A stretch of DNA of 64,000 nucleotides, taken from positions 1 through 64,000 of the forward strand of contig NZ_LGLV01000009.1 in the NCBI RefSeq assembly GCF_001687365.1, read 5' to 3'. Within the stretch, counting starts at the first letter, position 1, and the number at the start of each line of letters is the position of its first letter. This stretch comes from Pararhizobium polonicum (GTDB taxonomy: Bacteria > Pseudomonadota > Alphaproteobacteria > Rhizobiales > Rhizobiaceae). The notes beneath the pieces are model-generated. The model had not been told where the DNA came from, did no database searches, and worked only from the letters and a program-made list of their open reading frames with translations. Shown piece after piece: positions 1 through 8,841 of the stretch. Position numbers and translations under genes: made by a program.

Positions 1-2
1 AG

Positions 3-494
3 GCTGGTACGCACATTGGACCGGTGGTCGATGAGCGCCAGCTTGCCACCGACACCGACTATATCGCCATCGGCAAGCAGGAGGGCGCCAAGCTCGCCTT
101 CGGCGGCGAAACGATCAAGCGCGACAATCCGGGCTTCTACCTGCAGCCGACGCTGTTTACCGAAGCGACCAACCAGATGCGCATCTCGCGCGAGGAAATC
201 TTCGGGCCTGTCGCCTCCGTCATCCGGGTCAAGGATTATGAGGAAGCGCTCAGCGTTGCCAACGACACGCCGTTCGGCCTGTCGGCCGGTATCGCCACGA
301 CGAGCCTGAAGCATGCGACGCATTTCAAGCGCAATTCGGAAGCCGGCATGGTGATGGTCAACCTGCCGACCGCCGGTGTCGATTTCCACGTGCCGTTCGG
401 CGGCCGCAAGGCCTCCAGCTTCGGCTCGCGCGAGCAGGGCAAGTATGCGGCCGAATTCTTCACCGTCGTGAAGACCGCCTACACGCTGGCATAA
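3..494 (+). CDS. Aldehyde dehydrogenase, C-terminal part (partial)
   Basis: This is the last 163 codons of an NAD(P)-dependent aldehyde dehydrogenase; the gene begins before the window. The visible part contains the EEIFGPV block that helps hold the nicotinamide cofactor, the FGLSAG segment, and the terminal VPFGGRKASSFGSREQG stretch typical of the family. The catalytic cysteine would lie upstream and is not visible. The closing segment resembles 2,5-dioxovalerate (alpha-ketoglutarate semialdehyde) dehydrogenases and related sugar-acid enzymes, but the substrate cannot be fixed from this fragment. It is cytoplasmic. The following genes run on the other strand, so it belongs to a transcription unit outside the window. 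Confidence 0.9.
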   Translation, partial: AGTHIGPVVDERQLATDTDYIAIGKQEGAKLAFGGETIKRDNPGFYLQPTLFTEATNQMRISREEIFGPVASVIRVKDYEEALSVANDTPFGLSAGIATTSLKHATHFKRNSEAGMVMVNLPTAGVDFHVPFGGRKASSFGSREQGKYAAEFFTVVKTAYTLA

Positions 495-504
495 GGTGAG
501 ATCT

Positions 505-615
505 GTGGTGCAGCATATCCTCGGTTTCTGCATGGCGGTCGACAGGCTGGAGGTCAAGTCCAGGATGGGACAGGACGAGCGGTTCTATGACGCCGATGCC
601 GCAATGCTCAGGTGA
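505..615 (+). pseudogene. Possible C-terminal remnant of a PaiB-like FMN-binding regulator
   Basis: Between the aldehyde dehydrogenase and the first esterase, about 37 codons without an in-frame start read ILGFCMAVDRLEVKSRMGQD and then a stop. This resembles the C-terminal segment of PaiB-family FMN-binding proteins, where an IVGF..RLE.K.K.GQ pattern is usual. Nothing upstream restores the rest of the domain, so if real it is a decayed fragment. I see nothing else in the 495-755 gap. The match is short and the call is tentative. Confidence 0.3.
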
Positions 616-755
616 CGGACATCGACGAGCCGCGAGGCCGCGGCCGCACATCTTCGATAAAGGGGAGCATGAGCATCGCCGATGTATCCCATAGTGCTTC
701 TTTCCATTCGACAGAACAGATCACACCATCAAACTCCGGGATCAAACACCTCGTG

Positions 756-2438
756 CTATTTCCCGAGATCGCTTTCGGAAATCTTCTGGTTAGCGATGAC
801 CGTATCGCGATTGAGCTTGTCTCGCTCCGGATAGGGCGTGTGCTTCACAGCTAGCGCGTAGCCGTCATGGAACCGCATGAACGCACCGTGCGTCGCCTGC
901 GGCCACTCGGGAAGCCTTGCGCCATTGGGATTACCTGTCTTGACGAAATTTGCCAGATACGACGACATCGTTTCCGCCATGCGATAGTCGGCACCCGTCC
1001 AAAACCGCTGACCTGGCTTTTCACGTAGAGAATTCATGAAGTACCACAGATCGGAAGAGTGAAATGAGCCGTAGAACTCAGAATTGCGGCCCGGAAGAGC
1101 GTGGTTGAAGTAGAAGGTATAGATGTTGGAGTTCTTGTTGCGGCGCTTGGCGATCTCGGCTGAGAGGAGATAGCCCTGAAGATTGTAGTCTGCCTTGGCG
1201 CGCAGCGACTTGCGATAGGCATCCTGAGGATCCGAAGGGCGATAGACCGTCTTCCATGCATCGTCATAGCCGATCTTCGACATGGCCTGTGCGAAATCGG
1301 TGTCCGAAAGTGTCTTCTCCGGGCCGCCCGTCAGTGACGTGTACTCGTCTGACGTGCCGCCAAACATGATGTCGATACCATTCAGTGCCCCCGGACGGAG
1401 AAGATTGACCGACTCGTCAGTGAAGACATATCCATCGATTGCATGCTGGGCCGGGACGTTTGCTGCCTGATGGAGTGCCTCGTAAAGCTGCGTCTTTCCA
1501 TCGGCTGCCTTCTTGGAAATGAAATCGTCGGTCGGGATCGCACGCAGATCCGCCAGGCTCATCGGCTTGCCGAAGACCTGTTCGATTGCCTTTTTGTTGG
1601 ATTGCTCACGTTCGGCAAGCGGCTGCATTGGAGAGGAGAAGAAACCGGTCTGGCCGCTTTCGATCACGGCCCGGTGGAAGAGTCCTTTCGCCAAGGGAGA
1701 ACGCAACAGCATGGAAGAATTGCGCGCGCCGGCCGATTGCCCTCCGATGGTAACACTGCCGGGGTCGCCGCCGAAGCCGGCAATATTTCCATGCACCCAC
1801 TGAAGTGCTTTGATCAGGTCGAGCATGGCGTAGTTGCCGGAGACATTGTGCGAGCTCTCGGCCGAGAGTTCCGGCAATGCGAGCCAGCCGAGGGCACCAA
1901 GTCGGTACTGGACCGATACGACGACGATGCCTTTGGCTGCCAGCTTCGATGCATAGAATTCCATTTCGGAAGCGTAGCCGTGATGGTTTGCGCCACCATG
2001 AATCCAGACATATACCGGTAGTCTGGCCTTCGGGCTTTTTGCGGGTGTCCAGACATTCAGGTTCAGGCCGTTTTCACTGGCTTTGGGCAGGAAATCGGGG
2101 TCGAAATAAAACTCGTCGCCCCAGAAGGCGCCGGTCGGGTTCGTGTGAACATCCTGAAGCGCCTGGTCGCCCCAGGTATCCGCCTTTTTCACGCCTTCCC
2201 ATTTGACGACAGGCTGTGGTGGCTTGAAGCGGTTGTCGCCATCGGTGGGGCCTGCGAAAGGGATACCCTTGAAGACTTCCACGCCGCTGACGTCCGTCTC
2301 CACGCCGCTGATTTTTCCACCTTCTGTCTCGACAATACCGATTGCGGATGCCGCCCACGCCGGTCCGAAAGACATCCCAATCGTCACGAGGCTTGCCACG
2401 GCGGCAAGCATCGTCAATTTCAATATCGGTTTCCTCAT
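756..2438 (-). CDS. Exported type-B carboxylesterase
   Basis: This is a 560-residue alpha/beta-hydrolase of the carboxylesterase type-B (COesterase) family. It starts with a signal peptide (residues 1 to about 30, ending AWA) and is probably periplasmic. The oxyanion-hole HGGA lies at 147-150. The nucleophile is Ser235 in GGQSAG, with a likely acid Glu365 in GGTSDE and a likely base His460 in GSFHSSD. The family length fits. An AGGAGGAG Shine-Dalgarno stands just before the start. It is the last gene of a minus-strand series with two other exported hydrolases, a TctC binding protein and ligI/ligJ. I infer that it cleaves an aromatic ester, such as a gallate, protocatechuate or related ester, in the periplasm. 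The substrate is not proven. Confidence 0.9.
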   Translation of the reverse strand: MRKPILKLTMLAAVASLVTIGMSFGPAWAASAIGIVETEGGKISGVETDVSGVEVFKGIPFAGPTDGDNRFKPPQPVVKWEGVKKADTWGDQALQDVHTNPTGAFWGDEFYFDPDFLPKASENGLNLNVWTPAKSPKARLPVYVWIHGGANHHGYASEMEFYASKLAAKGIVVVSVQYRLGALGWLALPELSAESSHNVSGNYAMLDLIKALQWVHGNIAGFGGDPGSVTIGGQSAGARNSSMLLRSPLAKGLFHRAVIESGQTGFFSSPMQPLAEREQSNKKAIEQVFGKPMSLADLRAIPTDDFISKKAADGKTQLYEALHQAANVPAQHAIDGYVFTDESVNLLRPGALNGIDIMFGGTSDEYTSLTGGPEKTLSDTDFAQAMSKIGYDDAWKTVYRPSDPQDAYRKSLRAKADYNLQGYLLSAEIAKRRNKNSNIYTFYFNHALPGRNSEFYGSFHSSDLWYFMNSLREKPGQRFWTGADYRMAETMSSYLANFVKTGNPNGARLPEWPQATHGAFMRFHDGYALAVKHTPYPERDKLNRDTVIANQKISESDLGK

Positions 2439-2503
2439 GGGTGATCTCCTCCTAAGATTGTTGGGATTCTCGTGAAGTCATTCAAGTTGCGGTCCCGCTT
2501 GCG

Positions 2504-3847
2504 CTACAAGCGGTCGGGCTTCGATACCCATTCGTCGACGAAGTCGAACACGCGTTTCTTCGTATCGCCGTATTCAGGCCGGCAAGGCTGAAAGAGATGC
2601 GTTGCACCCTCCACGGATGCATAGGTTTTGTCCTTTGAGGCGAGGTGGTCAAAGATCACTTCGCCGGGCACGACGAGATAGTGGCAACTCATCGTCAGGA
2701 CGAGGGATGGAACGGTCACGCCCTCGGCATTCGCGGGCGTCGATGTGTAGGACGAGGCCCAGTCTATCCCGATAATGTCGTCGGTCGTGAAGGCATAATC
2801 GGCGGTCGCCCGGATTGCGGAGTTGGCAAGGAAGCCACGAACGGTCGTCGAATAGTTCATTGCCCCAAGCTCGTTGAGCATCGATAGGACCTGCTTGCCA
2901 CCAGCGGGAGGACGTACCGACTTGATGATTTCGACTGGCCGTGTTCCGTCGGCCCGCAAAAGCATGTATGGCTGCTTTGTGTGCGCGGCAAAGGAAAGAT
3001 CCGGTTGATAGAGCCGAGCGCCAAGAGCCCGGATGCCGACGCCCTTCACAACGAAAGGTTCGTCGTTCGAAAACTCGCCCTTGCCCGCCTCGATCATCTT
3101 AAGCCTAGCCAGGGCGGCATCGACGATTTCATTATTGCGCTTGGCCTGACCCGCGTAGAACTTCTTTGCAAACTCCGGGGTATAGATCGCCTTCTTTCCC
3201 TCGATATCGTAGCCGTTTTCTCCGGCGAACATGTCGAGGCCGGCGTCCCGCTCTTTGCCTCCGGCCGCCGGATCGACGGCACTCATCTGATGCGCGGCAC
3301 CGAGCGTCGGATCAAGCAATATCAGCGCATCCGGCTTTTCGAGATTGCCGATGCTCTTTCCGTCGCAAGGAGCGATCTTCTCCGAGCCCTGGCATGCCGA
3401 TGGTCCATGCTCGGCGACATTCTCGTAGAGCGTTCCCATGTGGGTTCCGCCGCTGTGTGCGAGGAGAACGACCTTGTCGATCCCTTGCATCGTCCTCAGG
3501 TAGGCGATCCCCTCCGAGATGCTGGGTAGGAAATCTTCTGGCGGCGCGTCGGGGTTGTCGCGATCGCCGCGGTAGTTCACCAGCATCACCGTATAGCCGT
3601 GGCTGGCAACGGCCGGTCCCGGAAGCTCCTTGAAGTTGTCACGATTGGGATGGGAGAAGACGAAGGCGACGTGCGCATTGGGGTTGGGCGCCTTCGGCTG
3701 GAGCAGGAGACCCTCCGTGTCCTTGCTCAGGCGCACATAATGGGATTCGTATGCAGCCTGTTCGGCAGCGGCCGACGTCTCATCCTGTTGCGCCAGCGCG
3801 ACGGCTGGAAACGCGGCGAGGGTTATCAATAAGGCAATGGTCTTCAT
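2504..3847 (-). CDS. Exported alpha/beta-hydrolase
   Basis: This is a 447-residue protein with a cleavable signal peptide (KTIALLITLAAFPAVALA) and an alpha/beta-hydrolase fold. The nucleophile elbow reads LLAHSGGTHMG (about residue 150), and a likely base histidine lies in EGATHLFQP near the C-terminus. It is not a type-B carboxylesterase like its two neighbours, so the three exported hydrolases are not simple duplicates. AGGAGG precedes the ATG. It lies 66 bp upstream of the 756-2438 esterase and downstream of the 3950-5572 esterase, so the three may be co-transcribed. Periplasmic ester hydrolysis feeding the Lig pathway is an inference from context. No precise substrate can be given. Confidence 0.8.
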   Translation of the reverse strand: MKTIALLITLAAFPAVALAQQDETSAAAEQAAYESHYVRLSKDTEGLLLQPKAPNPNAHVAFVFSHPNRDNFKELPGPAVASHGYTVMLVNYRGDRDNPDAPPEDFLPSISEGIAYLRTMQGIDKVVLLAHSGGTHMGTLYENVAEHGPSACQGSEKIAPCDGKSIGNLEKPDALILLDPTLGAAHQMSAVDPAAGGKERDAGLDMFAGENGYDIEGKKAIYTPEFAKKFYAGQAKRNNEIVDAALARLKMIEAGKGEFSNDEPFVVKGVGIRALGARLYQPDLSFAAHTKQPYMLLRADGTRPVEIIKSVRPPAGGKQVLSMLNELGAMNYSTTVRGFLANSAIRATADYAFTTDDIIGIDWASSYTSTPANAEGVTVPSLVLTMSCHYLVVPGEVIFDHLASKDKTYASVEGATHLFQPCRPEYGDTKKRVFDFVDEWVSKPDRL

Positions 3848-3949
3848 TTTTCCTCCTGAAAGCTCACAGCTAGACGCCGCATGCTGTACTCTGGACCGGC
3901 GTGCGGGATGATTGCCGGGCGCGTTGGATGCCCGGCAATCAGACCAGAT

Positions 3950-5572
3950 TTAAAGAGCTCCGGCCGCCTGCAGCAGCTTGCGGTCGAGATCGACGGCGAC
4001 GCGAGAGACCTTGTCGAACACCATCGTCGACGGCTCGTCAGTCGTATAGGCAGGCCAATCCGGCAGCCCTTCCGCGCTGGGCTTTCCATTTCGAGCGAAG
4101 TTGACCCAGGCCTGGCTCATTTTCTTTGAAAGCGCGAGGGCGTCGCTACCTGCGCCGGTCGAGGTCTTGACCAGGGCGGCATTGGCGAAGACATAGGGCA
4201 ATTCCGCGCAATGCCATGCCATGGCAATCCCATCCAGCACCGGCGACTCGTAGGTGAACATGTAGGAGTAGACCGGCGCTCCATTCTGCTTTGCCTTCAA
4301 GTCCAGGTCGCGGATGGCGCCAGGGCGGAAACGAAGATCGATGAAGTAGGCGTCGGCCGCGTTCTTCTCCGGATAGGCTGTGGCGAATGCCTTGCCGACG
4401 GCGTCGGCCTTGTCGCCGAAGCGTTCTTCCAGCTTGGCCTTGGTCTTGGCTGCGTCCCACGTGCTTCTGTTGTCTGCGAGAAGCTCCGATGTCTTGTGGT
4501 TGATCACCGTTTCGAACTCGTTGAGCGTGTTGCCGACCATCAGGGGGATATCGCTGGCCTGGTCGACCCAGCGTGTCCCAACCGGGTTCTCGGGGATGTA
4601 TGCGCCATCCTGAACCGGAGCGTAGCGTGCGTCCTTCGCCCCTTGCACCGTTGCGTCCTTGATCGCCTTGTCGGCTGCGGCAAGAAGGTCGTAGTAGTTG
4701 ACCTCTGACAGCTTATCGGCCTCGTCTGTGTTCAGTCCGAGGTTTTTGAGTGTCAGGTCCGCGACCTTGCGCGACGATTCCCGGTCGGTGACGGAGTCGG
4801 CTCGTGAGCCGCTTTGAACGATCGCCTTCTGGAACAGGCCCTTCGCTGCCGGCGTTCCCATCAGCGCCCGTACCTTATAGCCCCCGCCGGACTGGCCGAA
4901 GATCGTGACGTTGCCGGCATCGCCGCCGAATGACGCGGCATTGTCGTGTACCCACTTCAGCGCGGCCACGAGATCGGTCACGCTGGCATTGCCCGACTGC
5001 TTGTACTTCTCGCCATATGCCGAGAGATCGAGGAAGCCGAGGACATTGAGGCGGTGGTTGAGTGTGACAACGACGACGTCACCTTCCTTGCTGAGGTTGT
5101 GACCGTCATAGGACGTGAGCTCGATGCCGGATCCATTGGTAAAGCCTCCGCCGTGAATCCAGACCATGATGGGCCGCTTCTTCCCGTCCTTGATGGCCGG
5201 GGTCCAAATGTTCAGGAACTGGCAGGCCTCGCTCATCGGCAGATAGCGATGAGGATTGAAGAGTTCATCCCCCGCGACGGCCTTCATCTGCGGAATGAAG
5301 CAATTTTCACCGTAAGTCACAGCCGACCGAACACCCTTCCAAGGATCGATCTCCTCGGCGGGCATGAAGCGGTCGGCCTTTGCGTAGGGCACGCCAAGAT
5401 AGCGATAGATGCCGTCATCCAGCCCGCCGACAAGGCTGCCTTTCGTTGTCTCAACGGCTGTCATGCTCTGGGACGCGACGAACTCGCCGGCCAAAGCTGG
5501 CGCGCTGGCCATTAGCGGCATGAACAGCAGGGCCAGGCCTCCGGCCCGGTTCAGTAGGGACGTTCTTCTCAT
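3950..5572 (-). CDS. Exported type-B carboxylesterase (second copy)
   Basis: This is a 540-residue carboxylesterase type-B protein. I chose the ATG at 5572 because GGAGGAG lies 7 bases before it and the protein then starts MRRTSLLNRAG followed by a signal peptide ending ALAG; an ATG six codons earlier has no such site. It shows the oxyanion HGGG, the nucleophile in FGQSGGG, a likely acid in NTLNEFE and a likely base His in WHCAELPYVF. It is the same family as the 756-2438 esterase but clearly divergent, so the two probably have different substrates. It lies downstream of the TctC-type gene across a gap of about 220 bp. Confidence 0.88.
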   Translation of the reverse strand: MRRTSLLNRAGGLALLFMPLMASAPALAGEFVASQSMTAVETTKGSLVGGLDDGIYRYLGVPYAKADRFMPAEEIDPWKGVRSAVTYGENCFIPQMKAVAGDELFNPHRYLPMSEACQFLNIWTPAIKDGKKRPIMVWIHGGGFTNGSGIELTSYDGHNLSKEGDVVVVTLNHRLNVLGFLDLSAYGEKYKQSGNASVTDLVAALKWVHDNAASFGGDAGNVTIFGQSGGGYKVRALMGTPAAKGLFQKAIVQSGSRADSVTDRESSRKVADLTLKNLGLNTDEADKLSEVNYYDLLAAADKAIKDATVQGAKDARYAPVQDGAYIPENPVGTRWVDQASDIPLMVGNTLNEFETVINHKTSELLADNRSTWDAAKTKAKLEERFGDKADAVGKAFATAYPEKNAADAYFIDLRFRPGAIRDLDLKAKQNGAPVYSYMFTYESPVLDGIAMAWHCAELPYVFANAALVKTSTGAGSDALALSKKMSQAWVNFARNGKPSAEGLPDWPAYTTDEPSTMVFDKVSRVAVDLDRKLLQAAGAL

Positions 5573-5793
5573 CAACTTCTCCTCCGTCATTGAATTCGAG
5601 TCTTTTGATCTGCGGCCGACGTCGTCGCCCGTTCATTCCGCGCTTGCCTGCATATGACTTCCCTCGAACGAATGACCGACGGTCAGACAGACGTACATGC
5701 CGAAGAACGCGTACCGGAACGTCGGCGCGTATGGCCGGATGCTGCTTTCAGCGCTGGCGGTTCTGTCAGACATCGGCGCAGCCGTGTTCCGGC

Positions 5794-6816
5794 CTATTGC
5801 CGCACAATGCCCGCATTTTCGATGACCTTCGACCACTTCTCGATATCCGCTTTCAGACGATCGCCGATCTCCTGTGGTGTGCTGGAACGGGCTTCGACGC
5901 CCAGTTCGGCAAACCGCTTCTTCACGTCAGGATCGGCAAGCACCTCGACGAGCGTCGTGTTGAGTTTGTCCACCACGGCCTGCGGCGTGCCGGCGGGAGC
6001 GAAAATGCCGTTCCAGGACGTAACATCGAATCCCTTCACACCCTCCTCCTCGGCCGTTGCCACATCCGGCAGGAGGATCGAGCGGCTCGGGCCGGATGAT
6101 GCGATCGCAACCGCCTGGTTCTGCTGGAGGGCCGCCTTCAGCGCGGTCTGGCTGTCGACAATCATGTCAAGTTCTCCACCGAGAAGGGCAACTTGAAGAT
6201 CCGGCGTGCCCTTGTAGGGGACGATGGTAAAATCGATCCCGGCCGTCGACTTGAAGAGTTCGGCCGCAAGGTTCTGACTGCTCCCGACGTTGATCGTCCC
6301 GATGTTGAGTGCGCCCGGATTGGCACGGGCCGCTTCGAGAACGTCCTTGAGGGATTTGAATTTACCGTCCATCTTGGTGACGAACACGAAGTCGAAGTAG
6401 GCAAGGCTGGATACCGGCACGAAATCGGCGACGGGGTCGAACTGCAGGCTCTTGAACAGCGGGACGCTGATTGCGGTGCCGTTTGAAAGCAGAGCAAGCG
6501 TATATCCGTCCGGTTCACCATTCAGCGCAACCCGAGCGGCAACCGATCCGCCGGCGCCCGGCTGGTTCATGATGACGATCTGTTTCCCCAGCTTCTTGCC
6601 AAGCGCATCGCCGACGATGCGGGCGGTAATGTCGGCGATACCGCCGGGACCGAAGGGAATGACGAGGCTGATCTCGCGTGTCGGATAGTCGTCCTCCTGC
6701 GCCGGTGCCACCCCGGCCATCGTGAGCGTCAGAATGCATGCCGGAACCAGCGATTTCATCAATCTCACTATCCGCCGCGATGGCGTATTCCGTTGGTGCC
6801 GTATGCTCATGATCAT
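5794..6816 (-). CDS. TctC/Bug-family periplasmic binding protein
   Basis: This is the extracytoplasmic receptor of a tripartite tricarboxylate-type transporter (340 residues). The start at 6816 follows an AGGAGGAGGAG site; an ATG ten codons upstream lies in front of that site and is unlikely. The signal peptide ends near APAQ. Family marks are YPTREISLVIPFGPGGIADITAR at the mature N-terminus, NQPGAGGSVAAR, and the FNGIFAPAGTP block near residue 255. No TctA or TctB membrane genes are in the window, so it is either an orphan receptor or works with membrane parts elsewhere. Its place between ligI and the esterase genes suggests it binds an aromatic acid or a pathway intermediate. Confidence 0.9.
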   Translation of the reverse strand: MIMSIRHQRNTPSRRIVRLMKSLVPACILTLTMAGVAPAQEDDYPTREISLVIPFGPGGIADITARIVGDALGKKLGKQIVIMNQPGAGGSVAARVALNGEPDGYTLALLSNGTAISVPLFKSLQFDPVADFVPVSSLAYFDFVFVTKMDGKFKSLKDVLEAARANPGALNIGTINVGSSQNLAAELFKSTAGIDFTIVPYKGTPDLQVALLGGELDMIVDSQTALKAALQQNQAVAIASSGPSRSILLPDVATAEEEGVKGFDVTSWNGIFAPAGTPQAVVDKLNTTLVEVLADPDVKKRFAELGVEARSSTPQEIGDRLKADIEKWSKVIENAGIVRQ

Positions 6817-6931
6817 AGTCTCCTCCTCCTGATAGCCGTCGGTCATGCAAGCAAGCGCGCAATACAGGCATGAATGCTCTCCGCGATTGAAACGATGCTC
6901 GCCGCGCGCTTGAGATGCGTCGTCCGCCTGA

Positions 6932-7822
6932 CTATCGCCAGTAGAGCCGCATCGGATTGTCCACCAGCAGCTTTTGCCGGAGCTCTTCGGTTGGGGCGAT
7001 GCATGGGATAATGTTCACCAGCGCACCGTCGTCGGGCATGTGGTTCTTCATGTTGGGATGCGGCCAGTCTGTGCCCCATAGAACCCGGTCAGGGAAGCGC
7101 TCGACCAGCATGCGTGCGAAGGGGACGACATCGCCGTAGTTTGGCGGACCCGATAGCGACAGCCGTTCCGGGCAGCTCACCTTGCTGACGATATTGTCGT
7201 GCTCGGCCATAAGCCGGATAAATCTGCCGAACTCCGGCCCGTCTACCGGTTTGGAGACGTCGGGGCGGCCCATATGATCGATGACGACGGTCGTCGGCAG
7301 CGAGGTGAAAAAGTCCCATCGCTCTTCAAGATCGGCCGCTTCGAAATAGATCACCACCTGCCAGCCGAGCGGCGCGATGCGGTCGATGATCGTGCGGTAA
7401 TAGGCGTCAGGCTTGGGATCGACGAGGCGGCGCACGAAGTTGAAGCGGACGCCACGCACGCCGGCGTCATGCAGGTCTGCGAGTTCCTCGTCCGTTACGG
7501 TATCGCGCACGGTGGCGATACCGCGGGCGCGGTCGCCGCCCGCTCGCAGCGCATCGACCAGTGCCCGGTTGTCGGCGCCATGGCAGGTCGCCTGGACGAT
7601 GACATTGCGTTCGAAGCCGAGAAAGTCGCGCAGCGCAAACAATTGCGCCTTGCCGGCATCACACGGCGTGTATTTCCGCTCGGGCGCATAGGGAAAGACA
7701 TCGCCAGGGCCGAAGACGTGGCAATGGGCATCCACGGCGCCCGGAGGCGGTACATAGGTCGGCTTGCTGGGGGCGGGATCGTAGCGGAGCCAGTCGGGAT
7801 CCATCCGGAAATTGGCCATCAT
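6932..7822 (-). CDS. ligI: 2-pyrone-4,6-dicarboxylate hydrolase (LigI type)
   Basis: This is a 296-residue amidohydrolase of the LigI family. It hydrolyses 2-pyrone-4,6-dicarboxylate to 4-oxalomesaconate/4-carboxy-2-hydroxymuconate in the protocatechuate 4,5-cleavage pathway. The beta-1 motif DAHCHVFGP (about residue 30), the VIDHMGRPD block and the terminal LWGTDWPHPN with its catalytic Asp are all present. It is cytoplasmic. Its start overlaps the ligJ stop by 4 bases, so the two are translationally coupled. The identity is strongly supported by having LigJ, LigK and a tautomerase next door. Confidence 0.92.
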   Translation of the reverse strand: MMANFRMDPDWLRYDPAPSKPTYVPPPGAVDAHCHVFGPGDVFPYAPERKYTPCDAGKAQLFALRDFLGFERNVIVQATCHGADNRALVDALRAGGDRARGIATVRDTVTDEELADLHDAGVRGVRFNFVRRLVDPKPDAYYRTIIDRIAPLGWQVVIYFEAADLEERWDFFTSLPTTVVIDHMGRPDVSKPVDGPEFGRFIRLMAEHDNIVSKVSCPERLSLSGPPNYGDVVPFARMLVERFPDRVLWGTDWPHPNMKNHMPDDGALVNIIPCIAPTEELRQKLLVDNPMRLYWR

Positions 7823-8841
7823 AGCCCCCTTGCCTTGAGCTGCGCATCAAGGCGGGGATAGACGCGTCGTGCATTGAGCTCGAACACTTTTCGCTTGTCT
7901 TCGTCCGGGATATTCAATGCGTCAACATAGCGCTTGGTATCGTCGAAATAATGGCCCGTCTGCGGATCGATCCCGCGCACGGCACCGACCATCTCCGATC
8001 CAAACAGGATATTCTCCACGTCGATCACCTCGAACAAAAGGTCGATGCCCGGCTGATGATAGACGCAGGTATCGAAATAGACATTTTTCATCACATGCTC
8101 GACCAGCGGCGGGCGCTTCAGCATGTCGGAGAGGCCGCGGTAGCGCCCCCAGTGATAAGGCACCGCTCCGCCGCCATGCGGGATGATGAAACGCAGTGTC
8201 GGAAAATCGCGGAACAGGTCGCCTTCGATGAACTGCATGAAGGCGATGGTGTCGGCGGCGATGTAATAGGCGCCGGTCGCATGCATCGCGTGATTGCAGC
8301 TGCCGGAGACGTGGATCATCGCCGGGACGTCGAGTTCCACCATCTTCTCGAAGAAGGGATACCAGGCGCGGTCGGTCAGCGGCGGCGAATCGAATTTACC
8401 GCCGGAGGGGTCGGGATTGAGATTGCAGCCGATGAACCCGAGTTCGGTCACGCAGCGCTCCAGCTCGTCGATCGAGTTGGCAATAGAGATGCCCGGCGTC
8501 TGCGGCAGCTGGCAGACACCGGCAAAGGTTTCGGGGTAGAGATCGACCACGCGCTTGATCAGATCGTTGGAGCGGCGCGCCCAGACCTTCGCCACCGCTT
8601 CACCGCCGATATGCGGTGCCATCGCCGAAGCGCGGGGCGAGAAGATGGTCATGTCGGCGCCGCGCTCACGCAGCAGGCGCAGCTGGTTCGCCTCGATCGT
8701 CTCGCGGATCTCGTCATCGGAAATGTCCGGATAGGCAGGATTGATGTCGCCGCCCGATTTGATGGCAGCCTCCTGCTGCGCCCGCCATTCGCCATGGGGA
8801 ACTGGGGCGGTGGTATAGTGGCCGTGGCAATCGATGATCAT
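7819..8841 (-). CDS. ligJ: 4-oxalomesaconate hydratase (LigJ type)
   Basis: This 340-residue member of the amidohydrolase_2 family hydrates 4-oxalomesaconate to 4-carboxy-4-hydroxy-2-oxoadipate. It starts IIDCHGHYTTAP (metal-binding HxH) and has the MIHVSGSCN, IIPHGGGAVPYHWGR and LFGSEMVGAVRG blocks characteristic of LigJ. Its length equals that of known LigJ proteins. It overlaps the DUF1932 dehydrogenase stop upstream and the ligI start downstream by 4 bases each, so the three genes form one operon. GalB, the gallate-pathway hydratase of pseudomonads, belongs to a different family, so the arrangement here is the Sphingobium/rhizobial type. Confidence 0.92.
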   Translation of the reverse strand: MIIDCHGHYTTAPVPHGEWRAQQEAAIKSGGDINPAYPDISDDEIRETIEANQLRLLRERGADMTIFSPRASAMAPHIGGEAVAKVWARRSNDLIKRVVDLYPETFAGVCQLPQTPGISIANSIDELERCVTELGFIGCNLNPDPSGGKFDSPPLTDRAWYPFFEKMVELDVPAMIHVSGSCNHAMHATGAYYIAADTIAFMQFIEGDLFRDFPTLRFIIPHGGGAVPYHWGRYRGLSDMLKRPPLVEHVMKNVYFDTCVYHQPGIDLLFEVIDVENILFGSEMVGAVRGIDPQTGHYFDDTKRYVDALNIPDEDKRKVFELNARRVYPRLDAQLKARGL